A DNA stretch of 30,534 bases from an uncultured Prevotella sp. (GTDB lineage: Bacteria; Bacteroidota; Bacteroidia; Bacteroidales; Bacteroidaceae), in contig USAI01000020.1 of the NCBI GenBank assembly GCA_900552675.1, positions 1 through 30,534 of the forward strand. The letters run 5' to 3'. Below the pieces are notes generated by a model. The model saw only the letters and a list, made by a program, of their open reading frames with translations. It ran no database searches and had not been told where the DNA came from. Both the position numbers and the translations under genes were made by a program. Each line of letters starts with the position of its first letter. Positions within the stretch are counted from its first letter, which is position 1. Below are positions 1-6,636 of this stretch, one piece after another.

Positions 1-5
1 ACTTC

Positions 6-16
6 GGGCGAAGCCC
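6..16. repeat. Short GC hairpin with GAA loop at window edge
   Basis: GGGC-GAA-GCCC forms a perfect 4-bp stem with a GAA triloop. It lies downstream of the stop codon of the DUF4465 gene and shares its GCGAAGC core with the palindromes at 11930-12085 and 30484-30496. It could form part of a transcript end for the B12 operon, but no clear T-run follows on either strand. The rest of positions 1-75 shows nothing recognisable. Confidence 0.4.
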
Positions 17-75
17 AAACTTCTTTTAACTTCTATTTTGACACACCCTCTTTTACTTGAAGAAATAAAAAGTTA

Positions 76-1791
76 TTATCGTTTCATCACCTTGCGCACA
101 GTGCCATCGCTCATACGAATGATGTTGAGGCCGCGCTGCGGAGCCGACAGATGCTGACCAGCCACTGAGAAGCAAGCCTCGCGCGTAGCCTTAGCAGCAG
201 CCACAGGCTGAGCAATAGCTGTAGGTGTGCCAGCCTCGTAGGTGCCACCCAGATTATCCATGCAGAAGTAGGTGGGTGTGGTCACGCCATAGGCGTTCTT
301 GTGCGAGCTATCCATAGTGAAGGTAAGCGAGGTTACAGCTCCCAGGCCGCTCAGGTCTACCCATGTCCAGTCGTTGATATAGTGGTGGTTAGCCGTATTT
401 TCTGAGGTATAGTCGGCCAGATACACCACCGTATTAACCGTGCTCTTGTCGGCCTTATGACCCGTAATAGTCAGCGTAAACCAGTCGCCCGTAGTAAAGG
501 CACCCGGTGTCATGCCATCGCCTTCCTCGATAGCTTTCTTCACCCAAGCCGTGTTGTTTACGTAGAAGCCACTTATTACTTCGCCCTCGTCGCTGCCCAG
601 CACGTCGATGCTTTCGCCTTGCGGGTAGCATACCAGATAGTTGTCTGACTTAAATCCGCCGCCCGACACATTATTATATTGGTCGTCGAGCACGGTGTAG
701 GTGGTAGCGGTGCTATTAGATACAGCATAGCCTGACCAGAACAAGTAGTCGGGGAAGTAGTGAGTGTTAAAGCGGAAGATGCCGCTGGTGAAGTTGCCAA
801 GGTTTTCATCTTCATCAACCTTAGGAATAAAGTGGCCATTTTCGCTACCCATGATTATGTTTTCAAAGGTGGCCACCTTAGCCGTAACCGGTGCGTCAAT
901 AGAAGCCTCCAGGTGCAGGTCTTCGGCACCCTTTACCTCAGTCGAAGTCTCGCCCAACCATCCTGCCATTTGGTTTTCAGCGCTATACACACGCACAAAG
1001 TCGATGGCGTCGAGGGTTACGGGCTTGCGGTCGGCATCTACAGCCCATGAAATATCAAAGCTGTTGCCCTCGATATCGCTGTTAGGCAGATTGTCAACAT
1101 AGCCGTAACGGAACGCGCTCAGCTGCCAGTTTTGTCCACCGTTCACGCCCTTGTTCACCGCGTTCTTTGGCAGCAGCGTGCCCTTAAAGGTGAGGGGGCT
1201 CTCCAGCCACAAGGGAAAATATTCTTGTTTGTGAAAAGCGTTGCGCTCTACGGTGCCACTGTTGTTCTGGTTATCGGTCCAGGGCACATTCTGCATGGCA
1301 TCGAGGGTGTAGGTTATCTCATAGTTATACACCACGTTGTCGGGGTCGTCAACGTCGGCGCTGCCCGATAGCTCATACCAGGGATCGTCAGGCAGGCCAT
1401 TGCCGTTTACGTCTTTCGACACCATCACGATACCAGGCTCGGCACCATTGGCCATGGCGTTGCCTGTGATATACAGGTCTTTCTGTCCCTGCACGTTGGC
1501 CACGCTATGGTCGAAATGAAAGGTTACATAGCCACCGTAGGCCCCAAGGGTAATCATGCCATTTTTGTTGTTAGCCAATGCCTCGGTACATTTCTTTACC
1601 ATGGCGGCAGCGTCGTCGCCCTCAGCATAGGCTGGCAAGGTGTTTACAAACTGGCCTGGCGCAGGCACATACTCGTCTACAGCCTGTATATACTTGCTGT
1701 AGCCCTTATACTCTGCTGTACCTAACTGCAACTGTGCACTTGCCACAGCTGCCGACGACAGCAGTAAAAACGAAAGTAAAGTTTTTTTCAT
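76..1791 (-). CDS. Secreted DUF4465 protein of the B12 uptake operon
   Basis: A 571-residue exported protein. I chose the ATG at 1791 because MKKTLLSFLLLSSAAVASAQ is a clean signal peptide; an in-frame ATG at 1824 would add 11 unlikely residues that lie within a repeat. Two regions are visible. Residues about 20-300 match the cell-surface protein type common in Bacteroidetes cobalamin loci and include an Asp/Asn-rich DVNGNGLPDDPWYEL stretch that may bind calcium. Residues about 310-525 match DUF4465 (IFRFNTHYFPDYLFWSGYAVSN...). The C-terminus (FSVAGQHLS...GLNIIRMSDGTVRKVMKR) resembles the sorting or anchoring tails of secreted Prevotella proteins. It is the third gene after the btuB- and btuG-like genes and should share their riboswitch. 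A surface role in B12 capture is inferred from context; the molecular function is unknown. In other Bacteroidetes these two modules may be separate genes, which I could not check here. Confidence 0.8.
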   Translation of the reverse strand: MKKTLLSFLLLSSAAVASAQLQLGTAEYKGYSKYIQAVDEYVPAPGQFVNTLPAYAEGDDAAAMVKKCTEALANNKNGMITLGAYGGYVTFHFDHSVANVQGQKDLYITGNAMANGAEPGIVMVSKDVNGNGLPDDPWYELSGSADVDDPDNVVYNYEITYTLDAMQNVPWTDNQNNSGTVERNAFHKQEYFPLWLESPLTFKGTLLPKNAVNKGVNGGQNWQLSAFRYGYVDNLPNSDIEGNSFDISWAVDADRKPVTLDAIDFVRVYSAENQMAGWLGETSTEVKGAEDLHLEASIDAPVTAKVATFENIIMGSENGHFIPKVDEDENLGNFTSGIFRFNTHYFPDYLFWSGYAVSNSTATTYTVLDDQYNNVSGGGFKSDNYLVCYPQGESIDVLGSDEGEVISGFYVNNTAWVKKAIEEGDGMTPGAFTTGDWFTLTITGHKADKSTVNTVVYLADYTSENTANHHYINDWTWVDLSGLGAVTSLTFTMDSSHKNAYGVTTPTYFCMDNLGGTYEAGTPTAIAQPVAAAKATREACFSVAGQHLSAPQRGLNIIRMSDGTVRKVMKR

Positions 1792-1807
1792 ATTGTTTTT
1801 TTTAAAA

Positions 1808-1950
1808 AGTTGACGAGTTAACAAGTTGACGAGTTGACGAGGAGGTTACCTTCTTTTAGTTAACAAGTTGACAAGGAGGTTTCCTTTTTTAGTTGACAAG
1901 TTGACGAGGAAATCTCCTTGTCTACTCGTCAACTTGTCTACTTGTCTACT
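1808..1950. repeat. 8-bp tandem and inverted repeat between btuG-like and DUF4465 genes
   Basis: The unit AGTTGACG/AGTTGACA (variants AGTTAACA and AGTAGACA) repeats head to tail with an exact 8-bp period. Four units lie at 1808-1839, two at 1858-1873 and two at 1891-1906. About three units in opposite orientation follow at about 1922-1950. The units at 1891-1906 can pair with those at about 1925-1942, giving a long hairpin in the transcript. The right edge overlaps the TAG stop of the btuG-like gene at 1946-1948. It may be an intra-operon processing or attenuation element, or an intergenic repeat that has expanded. Confidence 0.8.
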
Positions 1951-3112
1951 GAAAGACAAACGCTCCTTGACACGGAATGTCGCCTGTGTTCACGCTCCAA
2001 TCGAAGGTGCCGTCGGCCTTGAAGTGCAGCAGGCGTCCGCTTGACACATAGTTTTTGGCATCCATCAAGTAGAAGTCGCGCTCCTTGGGGTTCACGATGA
2101 TGCCGAAGGGCACCTCGATATTGGCCAACTCGGGTGCCGACGACAGGTGATCGGTTACCAGTTGGTGCGTCTTCACGTTTATAATGCCATAACTTATGGT
2201 GTTGGCTTTCAAGGCATCATTCCATTCGGCGGCATAAAAGTAGAGCGAGTCGCCCACCAAGCACAGGTCGCTGGCGGCGCGGTTCAGGCTGCCTTTCAGC
2301 TGCATCTGCCCGTTGCCATCCTTGGCCAGCCAATAGATGTTTGAGTGGGTGTTACCATAATCGCCACGCGAGGTTACCCACAGCTGCCCATAGCGGTCTA
2401 CACGGCAGCGGTGCAGGTTGATGCCTACATCTATCTTGCGCTCTTCGGTAAAGGTCTTCAGGTCGATAACGCTCACCGTGCGGTCGTAGTTGGGGTAACG
2501 ATATCCGCCACTGTTAGCTACATACAGCTTGCCATCATGCACACACAGCTCGTCGGGCTGATAGCCCACCGTTACGCGGTCAACAATCTGCAACGACAGC
2601 GTGTCTACCTTATACACACAGCCCAGCACATCGCCTTGTGAAAGGTCGATGGGGCCTACATACGAACTGACGTAGGCATAACCGCCATCAAAGGCCAGGT
2701 AGCGGGCATTGGGTATGTTCACCTGCCCCACCCTGCGGCATTGGTCAACAGTGGCCACCTCTACTTTGTTTGAGGCGTTTATCACCATCCACAGTTTTGA
2801 TCCGTATATCTTTATATCGTTGCCTACATCGCCCAACTCTTTCACCACGTTGGGGTTACGCTCGGCATATATGTTGCGCAGATAGGTGGCCGTAGTGCCT
2901 GACAGGTCGAGATAGTCGACCGAGGCTTTGTTGCTGCCCATGTTGCCTTGGTTTATCACATACATGCCCACAATGTTGGTGGGCGTGATGGTGCTGCCCG
3001 TATCTTCGGGCGTCGAGGGCACCACGTCATCGTTCTCGCGACAGCCTACCACGGCCAGCAGCAAGAACAGGTACAGGGCACTGATGATATGCCATTTTTC
3101 AGTATGTTTCAT
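1946..3112 (-). CDS. btuG: BtuG-like surface beta-propeller lipoprotein
   Basis: A 388-residue lipoprotein. The N-terminus has a hydrophobic stretch ending in the lipobox AVVGC (Cys24), followed by RENDD; acidic residues just after the cysteine are typical of Bacteroidetes lipoproteins exported to the cell surface. The rest consists of YncE/YVTN-like propeller blades, for example VDTLSLQIVDRVTVGYQPDELCVHDG and VSVIDLKTFTEERKIDVG. BtuG of Bacteroides thetaiotaomicron is a seven-bladed propeller that caps BtuB and binds B12 very tightly. The gene sits 21 bp after the BtuB-like receptor under the same cobalamin riboswitch, which supports that role. The assignment rests on fold type and context, so a divergent DUF5074/YncE surface protein with another ligand cannot be excluded. 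Confidence 0.7.
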   Translation of the reverse strand: MKHTEKWHIISALYLFLLLAVVGCRENDDVVPSTPEDTGSTITPTNIVGMYVINQGNMGSNKASVDYLDLSGTTATYLRNIYAERNPNVVKELGDVGNDIKIYGSKLWMVINASNKVEVATVDQCRRVGQVNIPNARYLAFDGGYAYVSSYVGPIDLSQGDVLGCVYKVDTLSLQIVDRVTVGYQPDELCVHDGKLYVANSGGYRYPNYDRTVSVIDLKTFTEERKIDVGINLHRCRVDRYGQLWVTSRGDYGNTHSNIYWLAKDGNGQMQLKGSLNRAASDLCLVGDSLYFYAAEWNDALKANTISYGIINVKTHQLVTDHLSSAPELANIEVPFGIIVNPKERDFYLMDAKNYVSSGRLLHFKADGTFDWSVNTGDIPCQGAFVFQ

Positions 3113-3133
3113 TTTTATCCTTTCTATCTATTT

Positions 3134-5137
3134 TTATAATGTCCACTCCAGCGTCAGCAAGAAGTTGCGCTTCGGCATGGGGTAGTTTTCTATCACGTCG
3201 TAATCTTGACTGAACAGGTTGTTTACATCAAGGTTGATGCGCCACGAGCTGTAGCGCCAAGCCAACGACACGTCGCTGGTGTACCACGGCTGTAGGTGGT
3301 TATACACTATGTTTTCTTGCTGACTGTATCGCTCACCCGAATAGATGAAGCTGTAGTTTAGGCTCCACTGGCGCCAAGCCACATTCAGCACCGCCGACCC
3401 GCTATGCCACGGTATGTAGGGTATCTGGTGACGATAATAGCTATCGCTGGCCGATGTTACGTCGCGCGCATCTTGATAGGTATATTGCAGCCTTGCGGTA
3501 AAGGCCACATCGCGCAACGGCTTAAGGGTACCCTCGGCAGTAACGTCGATGCCTTTGATGTGTACGCGCCCCAGGTTGAGCATTGTCCATCTGAACTGCT
3601 GCCCCTTGGGGTAAGCCACAATCTTGTCGTGCACCGTATTATAATAGGTGTCGGCCTGCAGGCGGGCATGAGCCACAAGACCTGTGGCCCAGTGTTTTTC
3701 AAGCACAAAGCCAGCATCATACTGCACGGCGCTCTCAGGGCGCAACAGGGCGTTACCCATGTCGGTGTAGTAGAGGTCGTTGAAGGTGGGCATACGATAG
3801 CTGCGCTTGGCAAAGGCCCTGAGGCTGAGTACAGGCTGCGACAGGGGCTGCCAACTAACAAACAGCGCTGGGCTGTAGGTGGCGCGATGGGGCACGGCGT
3901 TCAGCATGCGCGTGTGGTCTTTCACCCACTGTCCCACCACCGAGGCTTGTGCCTTCAGGCGACCGAGGTCGATGGCGGTGGCCACCGATGCACTGTTGGT
4001 ATAGCGATGCGGAAAGGCAAAGTTGGGCATATCGGCGTTCAACTTGTTCCAGCGAAAATCGTAGCTGGCCGAAAGGCTCCACTGTGGCAACAGCTCATAC
4101 ACATTGGCCGACGAGAGGTATAGCTCTTGCTGCCGAAAGGTGTTGTCGACGTGCATCTGCGTGGTGTCGTTATTAATGTAACGCGTGTCGTAATAGGCAT
4201 ACTTAGCCATGAGCTTGGTTGAAAAACGACCACCCACCGTTTGCTGTGCCGTGGCCTGAACAAAGGTGTTGTGGTCGGCCTGTCGTTCGCCACGTCGCCA
4301 CACATTGTTCACAATGGCGCCAGGAATGCCACGGCGCGAGTGGTAGCTATACACCTTGGCGTTCCACTGTCCGCCAGGTTGGCTGCCATACACGTTGCCC
4401 TCGAGACGCATGGCCCAGATGTCGCCATTATGGCGCACGGCAGTGGTGTCGTAGGCAGTGGTGCCATCGGGCGTAACACGATGATAGCGAAAGGGGTAAC
4501 GGCCGCTGGAGCTGAGCCCGCCCACGCTGAGCGACGTGCTCACGCTTTGGCTGAGGCGCTGCTCGTAAAGGGCGTTCAAGCGCACTTGGTCGCTCGACCC
4601 ATACTGTGCCTTAACCTTTATATGGCGCTGGATGCCAGCCGCAAACTGTGGAGCACGCGTGCGAATGTAGATAGAACCCGCATTGGCAAAGTCGGTAGCA
4701 GGCTGAAAGATGGCGCTCTTCTGCCCATTGAAGAGGCTTATCTCCTCAACATTGTCGAGAGAGAACTGGCCGAGGTCTATCTGCCCGTTCTGCGCGTTAC
4801 CCAACTCAATGCCATCATAAAAGATGCCTAAATGATGGGTGCCCATACTGCGTATGTTCACGGTCTTGATGCCGCCCACACCACCATAGTCTTTTAGTTG
4901 GATGCCCGAAAAATAGCGCAAGGCATCGGCCACCGACAGGGCACTGAGGCGTTGCAAGGCCTCGCCTTTCAGGGTGGCTGAGGGTATGGTTTCGCGCTGC
5001 GTGAGGCGTTGCGTAACCACCACCTCGCCAAGGTGGTGTATGCTGTCGGCTACATGGTTCTGTGCCTGTGCCATCGCGGCAATGGTGCACAGAAGGGCAC
5101 TCAACATTTTCTTTCGCATAAAAAAGTTTTTGTTCAT
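3134..5137 (-). CDS. btuB: TonB-dependent cobalamin receptor, BtuB-like
   Basis: A 667-residue outer-membrane receptor. The signal peptide (KKMLSALLCTIAAMAQAQ) is followed by a TonB-box-like LGEVVVTQRLTQRE and a plug domain at about residues 45-160 (LSVADALRYFSGIQLKDYGG, VNIRSMGTHH, IFYDGIELGNAQNGQIDLGQ). A 22-strand-type barrel with alternating aromatic residues fills the rest and ends in ...LLTLEWTL. It lacks the N-terminal CarboxypepD_reg domain of SusC-type receptors, as is usual for BtuB/cobalamin receptors. The start at 5137 keeps a short basic extension; the Met at 5119 also fits. It is the first gene of the operon and the riboswitch upstream defines the likely substrate as B12 or another cobamide. 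Confidence 0.85.
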   Translation of the reverse strand: MNKNFFMRKKMLSALLCTIAAMAQAQNHVADSIHHLGEVVVTQRLTQRETIPSATLKGEALQRLSALSVADALRYFSGIQLKDYGGVGGIKTVNIRSMGTHHLGIFYDGIELGNAQNGQIDLGQFSLDNVEEISLFNGQKSAIFQPATDFANAGSIYIRTRAPQFAAGIQRHIKVKAQYGSSDQVRLNALYEQRLSQSVSTSLSVGGLSSSGRYPFRYHRVTPDGTTAYDTTAVRHNGDIWAMRLEGNVYGSQPGGQWNAKVYSYHSRRGIPGAIVNNVWRRGERQADHNTFVQATAQQTVGGRFSTKLMAKYAYYDTRYINNDTTQMHVDNTFRQQELYLSSANVYELLPQWSLSASYDFRWNKLNADMPNFAFPHRYTNSASVATAIDLGRLKAQASVVGQWVKDHTRMLNAVPHRATYSPALFVSWQPLSQPVLSLRAFAKRSYRMPTFNDLYYTDMGNALLRPESAVQYDAGFVLEKHWATGLVAHARLQADTYYNTVHDKIVAYPKGQQFRWTMLNLGRVHIKGIDVTAEGTLKPLRDVAFTARLQYTYQDARDVTSASDSYYRHQIPYIPWHSGSAVLNVAWRQWSLNYSFIYSGERYSQQENIVYNHLQPWYTSDVSLAWRYSSWRINLDVNNLFSQDYDVIENYPMPKRNFLLTLEWTL

Positions 5138-5198
5138 ATTCGGTGGTTCGGGCCATATCCACGTGGCACGAACGGTGAAACGCCTACCCCAAGATACC

Positions 5199-5239
5199 TA
5201 TATATAATAAGGTGTAAGCCTTATATATAATAAGGTGTA
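5199..5239 (-). repeat. Duplicated AT-rich hairpin element in btuB leader
   Basis: TATATATAATAAGGTGTA occurs at 5199-5216 and again at 5222-5239 (23-bp period). On the minus strand CCTTAT and ATAAGG at 5219-5235 can form a hairpin that uses parts of both copies. It lies between the riboswitch core and the btuB start codon, where the expression platform is expected, so alternative pairing of the two copies may matter. That role is inferred. Confidence 0.55.
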
Positions 5240-5243
5240 TTTT

Positions 5244-5404
5244 GGTGGCACAACAGGCAGGTCTTCTGACTACACTGTCTGGTGGCGAACGCCTTCCCGA
5301 GCAAAGTGCTCAGTGGCATGTGCTCGCCCCATAAAGGACAGCTCACAGCAGCGGGACTGTACAAGATTTTCACTCGTTTCCCTTTTCATCGCCGTCAAGC
5401 GAAC
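5244..5404 (-). promoter_or_regulatory. Cobalamin riboswitch
   Basis: Read on the minus strand, the conserved pieces appear in the family's usual order: AGGGAAACGAGTGAAAATC, ACAGTCCCGCTGCTGTGA, the B12 box GCCACTG (5311-5317), GGGAAGGCG, and the 3' end GTCAGAAGACCTGCC. The element starts within a few bases of the predicted transcript start and ends about 105 nt before the btuB start codon. Binding of a cobalamin is expected to lower expression of the downstream uptake genes. No T-run terminator is visible before btuB, so control of translation is more likely than premature termination. Confidence 0.95.
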
Positions 5405-5415
5405 CTATTGCGTTG

Positions 5416-5448
5416 CAAAGATAGTGAAAAATTTGCGCAAAAAACAAA
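5416..5448 (-). promoter_or_regulatory. Promoter of the B12 operon
   Basis: Minus-strand TATCTTTG (5416-5423) matches the Bacteroidetes -7 element TAnnTTTG. TTTG at 5445-5448 is 21 bp upstream and fits the -33 element. Transcription would start near 5409, directly before the riboswitch. Confidence 0.75.
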
Positions 5449-5467
5449 CTTGTTTGGATTTTTTAGA

Positions 5468-5526
5468 CAAAAACAAAAAAAACACCGCCCACCATTTCGA
5501 GCCTTACGGCTCAAAATGATAGGCGG
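5468..5526 (-). terminator. Intrinsic terminator of the DUF2442 gene
   Basis: A hairpin pairs CCGCC (5485-5489) with GGCGG (5522-5526), ATTT with AAAT, and GAGCC (5499-5503) with GGCTC (5508-5512) around a TTAC loop. On the minus strand it is followed by a long T-rich tract (A-rich at 5468-5482 on the plus strand). It ends transcription from the DUF2442 gene before the B12 operon promoter. Confidence 0.85.
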
Positions 5527-5580
5527 CGATAAACATAAAAAACCTTAGGGCAAGCATAGGTTTGCTATTACACCATGACA

Positions 5581-5985
5581 TTATGCCAAGGCCATATATT
5601 CTTTACCTATACTGTTTACCTTATTAATAATCATTTGTTCGCGCTCCTTCGAAGGCTTCTTAAAGCCATTAATATAATTTCGTAATAGCGTGGGATTAAT
5701 ACCTACCAAGCGCGCAAACTCAGCCACATTAATTTCGGGATGCGACAAGAAGAAACGTTGCAACTTCGATGGCTCAGCATCTTCATAGGCGAAGCTCTCA
5801 AAACTGACGTCTTCATCCAAATTTCGCCAATGGATACCATCATAACCAAAAACATAATTAGATCGCTCTTCGGCTGTAGCATTCTTCAAATTTTTATACC
5901 ACAACAACGACTGACGATAAGTTTTCCCACTTTCGTCCTCTCCATAAAGATAATCGTTATCAAACCAAATCTTAATAATTTTCAT
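5581..5985 (-). CDS. DUF2442 protein with C-terminal helix-turn-helix
   Basis: A 134-residue cytoplasmic protein. Residues 1-70 match DUF2442 (SLLWYKNLKNATAEERSNYV, then GIHWRNLDEDVSFESF, the family's typical wording). Residues about 80-125 look like a Cro/XRE-type helix-turn-helix (INVAEFARLVGINPTLLRNY followed by INGFKKPS). DUF2442 proteins are often paired with a DUF4160 partner in toxin-antitoxin-like modules. I saw no such partner on either side, so it stands alone. The gene has its own promoter, a near-perfect Shine-Dalgarno AGGAGGT at 5991-5997 (unusual in this phylum) and its own terminator. It may bind DNA, possibly at the palindromes upstream (6110-6264), but this is inference. Confidence 0.8.
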   Translation of the reverse strand: MKIIKIWFDNDYLYGEDESGKTYRQSLLWYKNLKNATAEERSNYVFGYDGIHWRNLDEDVSFESFAYEDAEPSKLQRFFLSHPEINVAEFARLVGINPTLLRNYINGFKKPSKEREQMIINKVNSIGKEYMALA

Positions 5986-6024
5986 CTTCTACCTCCTTTC
6001 CAAAATACGTTTGCCATCGCAATA

Positions 6025-6056
6025 CAAATATATGTATTATTTTTAATACCCACAAA
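6025..6056 (-). promoter_or_regulatory. Promoter of the DUF2442 gene
   Basis: Minus-strand TATATTTG (6025-6032) with TTTG (6053-6056) 20 bp upstream matches the Bacteroidetes promoter pattern. The predicted 5' leader is only about 33 nt and contains the Shine-Dalgarno sequence. Confidence 0.75.
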
Positions 6057-6109
6057 CAATGACAAAGTTTTTTGGGTTTTTGTTTACTTATCAAGGAACA
6101 AAGACATTC

Positions 6110-6143
6110 TGTATATTTATGCAATAATATGAATAAATATACA
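6110..6143. repeat. 11-bp inverted repeat
   Basis: TGTATATTTAT (6110-6120) and ATAAATATACA (6133-6143) are perfect inverted arms with a 12-bp spacer. They lie about 55 bp upstream of the DUF2442 promoter on its strand. An operator for a dimeric regulator is possible. Confidence 0.7.
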
Positions 6144-6183
6144 ATATGGAGAGTAGATTGAGAAAGGCATGATATTACAATGT

Positions 6184-6264
6184 GAAAGCCTTGGTTTTAG
6201 GTTGCGAAACCAAGGGTTTTACAGCCCGAAACCAAGGGTTTCACGACCTGAAACCAAGGGTTTC
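6184..6264. repeat. Array of four near-palindromes at 22-bp period
   Basis: GAAACCAAGGGTTTC (arms GAAACC and GGTTTC around AAG) occurs at 6228-6242 and 6250-6264. A one-base variant lies at 6206-6220 and a weaker copy, GAAAGCCTTGGTTTT, at 6184-6198. Starts are exactly 22 bp apart, close to two DNA turns, so the sites face the same side of the helix. The spacers are 7 bp and not conserved. This suggests cooperative binding of a dimeric regulator to the DUF2442-susC region. Confidence 0.8.
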
Positions 6265-6552
6265 GCAAATGAAAGGTATCAATAAAAAAAGTTGAAAGTA
6301 AAAGGCCTCGTTTCTGAAAAAACTATTACATTTTTAAACAATATTTCGTTAACAAATGTAAAACAATAAAAACAAGCCCATTTTGCATAAATATTCATTT
6401 TAACATGTATTACATGCTGTTTCAACCCTTCGCCTCGATATTGCATAAAACAAGAGTTGACCTACATCATGCCCCATTTTACAAGTTTTTTACATTTCAG
6501 CAAGGCAAATAGCACAAAAAAAGCGGCTTTTGGAAAAAATATCTAAGATATA

Positions 6553-6585
6553 TTTGCATATTATAAAAAAAATTATTTACATTTG
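6553..6585 (+). promoter_or_regulatory. Promoter of susC-susD
   Basis: TTTG (6553-6556) and TACATTTG (6578-6585) are separated by 21 bp and match the Bacteroidetes -33/-7 pattern. Transcription would start near 6592, giving a leader of about 41 nt. Confidence 0.75.
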
Positions 6586-6606
6586 CAATTACTAAGAACA
6601 AAAACA

Positions 6607-6636
6607 ATGTCTAACCTTAAAAAAGAAAGCTTATGA
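6607..6636 (+). CDS. Possible 9-codon leader ORF overlapping the susC start
   Basis: ATG at 6607 opens a frame encoding MSNLKKESL. Its TGA stop (6634-6636) overlaps the susC ATG (6633-6635) as ATGA. It lies inside the predicted susC transcript. If translated, it would couple initiation of susC to the leader peptide; it may equally be chance in an A-rich leader. Confidence 0.3.
   Translation: MSNLKKESL

Larger units (their letters stand above)
5986..6632. other. AT-rich divergent regulatory region between DUF2442 and susC
   Basis: A 647-bp gene-free stretch. It holds the minus-strand promoter of the DUF2442 gene, an 11-bp inverted repeat (6110-6143), the 22-bp-period array (6184-6264), TTACATTT/AAATGTAA inverted arms (6326-6333 and 6354-6361), a CATGTA-T-TACATG palindrome (6404-6416) and the susC promoter. 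TTACATTT recurs directly at 6490-6497 and at 6577-6584, where it overlaps the susC -7 element. No credible coding sequence was seen apart from the 9-codon ORF at 6607. Confidence 0.7.

Noticed and set aside
1792..1824. Upstream start of the DUF4465 gene at 1824
   Set aside because: It adds MLTRQLFKKNN before a standard signal peptide and lies in the 8-bp repeat.
3404..4831. Long plus-strand open frames (239 and 196 codons) opposite the btuB-like gene
   Set aside because: They are antisense to a strongly supported receptor, have no start signals or recognisable motifs, and arise from codon bias of the true frame.
6184..6264. CRISPR array
   Set aside because: Units are 15 bp with 7-bp spacers, far too short, and no cas gene is nearby.
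5986..6632. A DUF4160 toxin partner for the DUF2442 gene
   Set aside because: Both strands were read; only repeats and promoters were seen, and the antisense frame at 5740-6132 has no family features.
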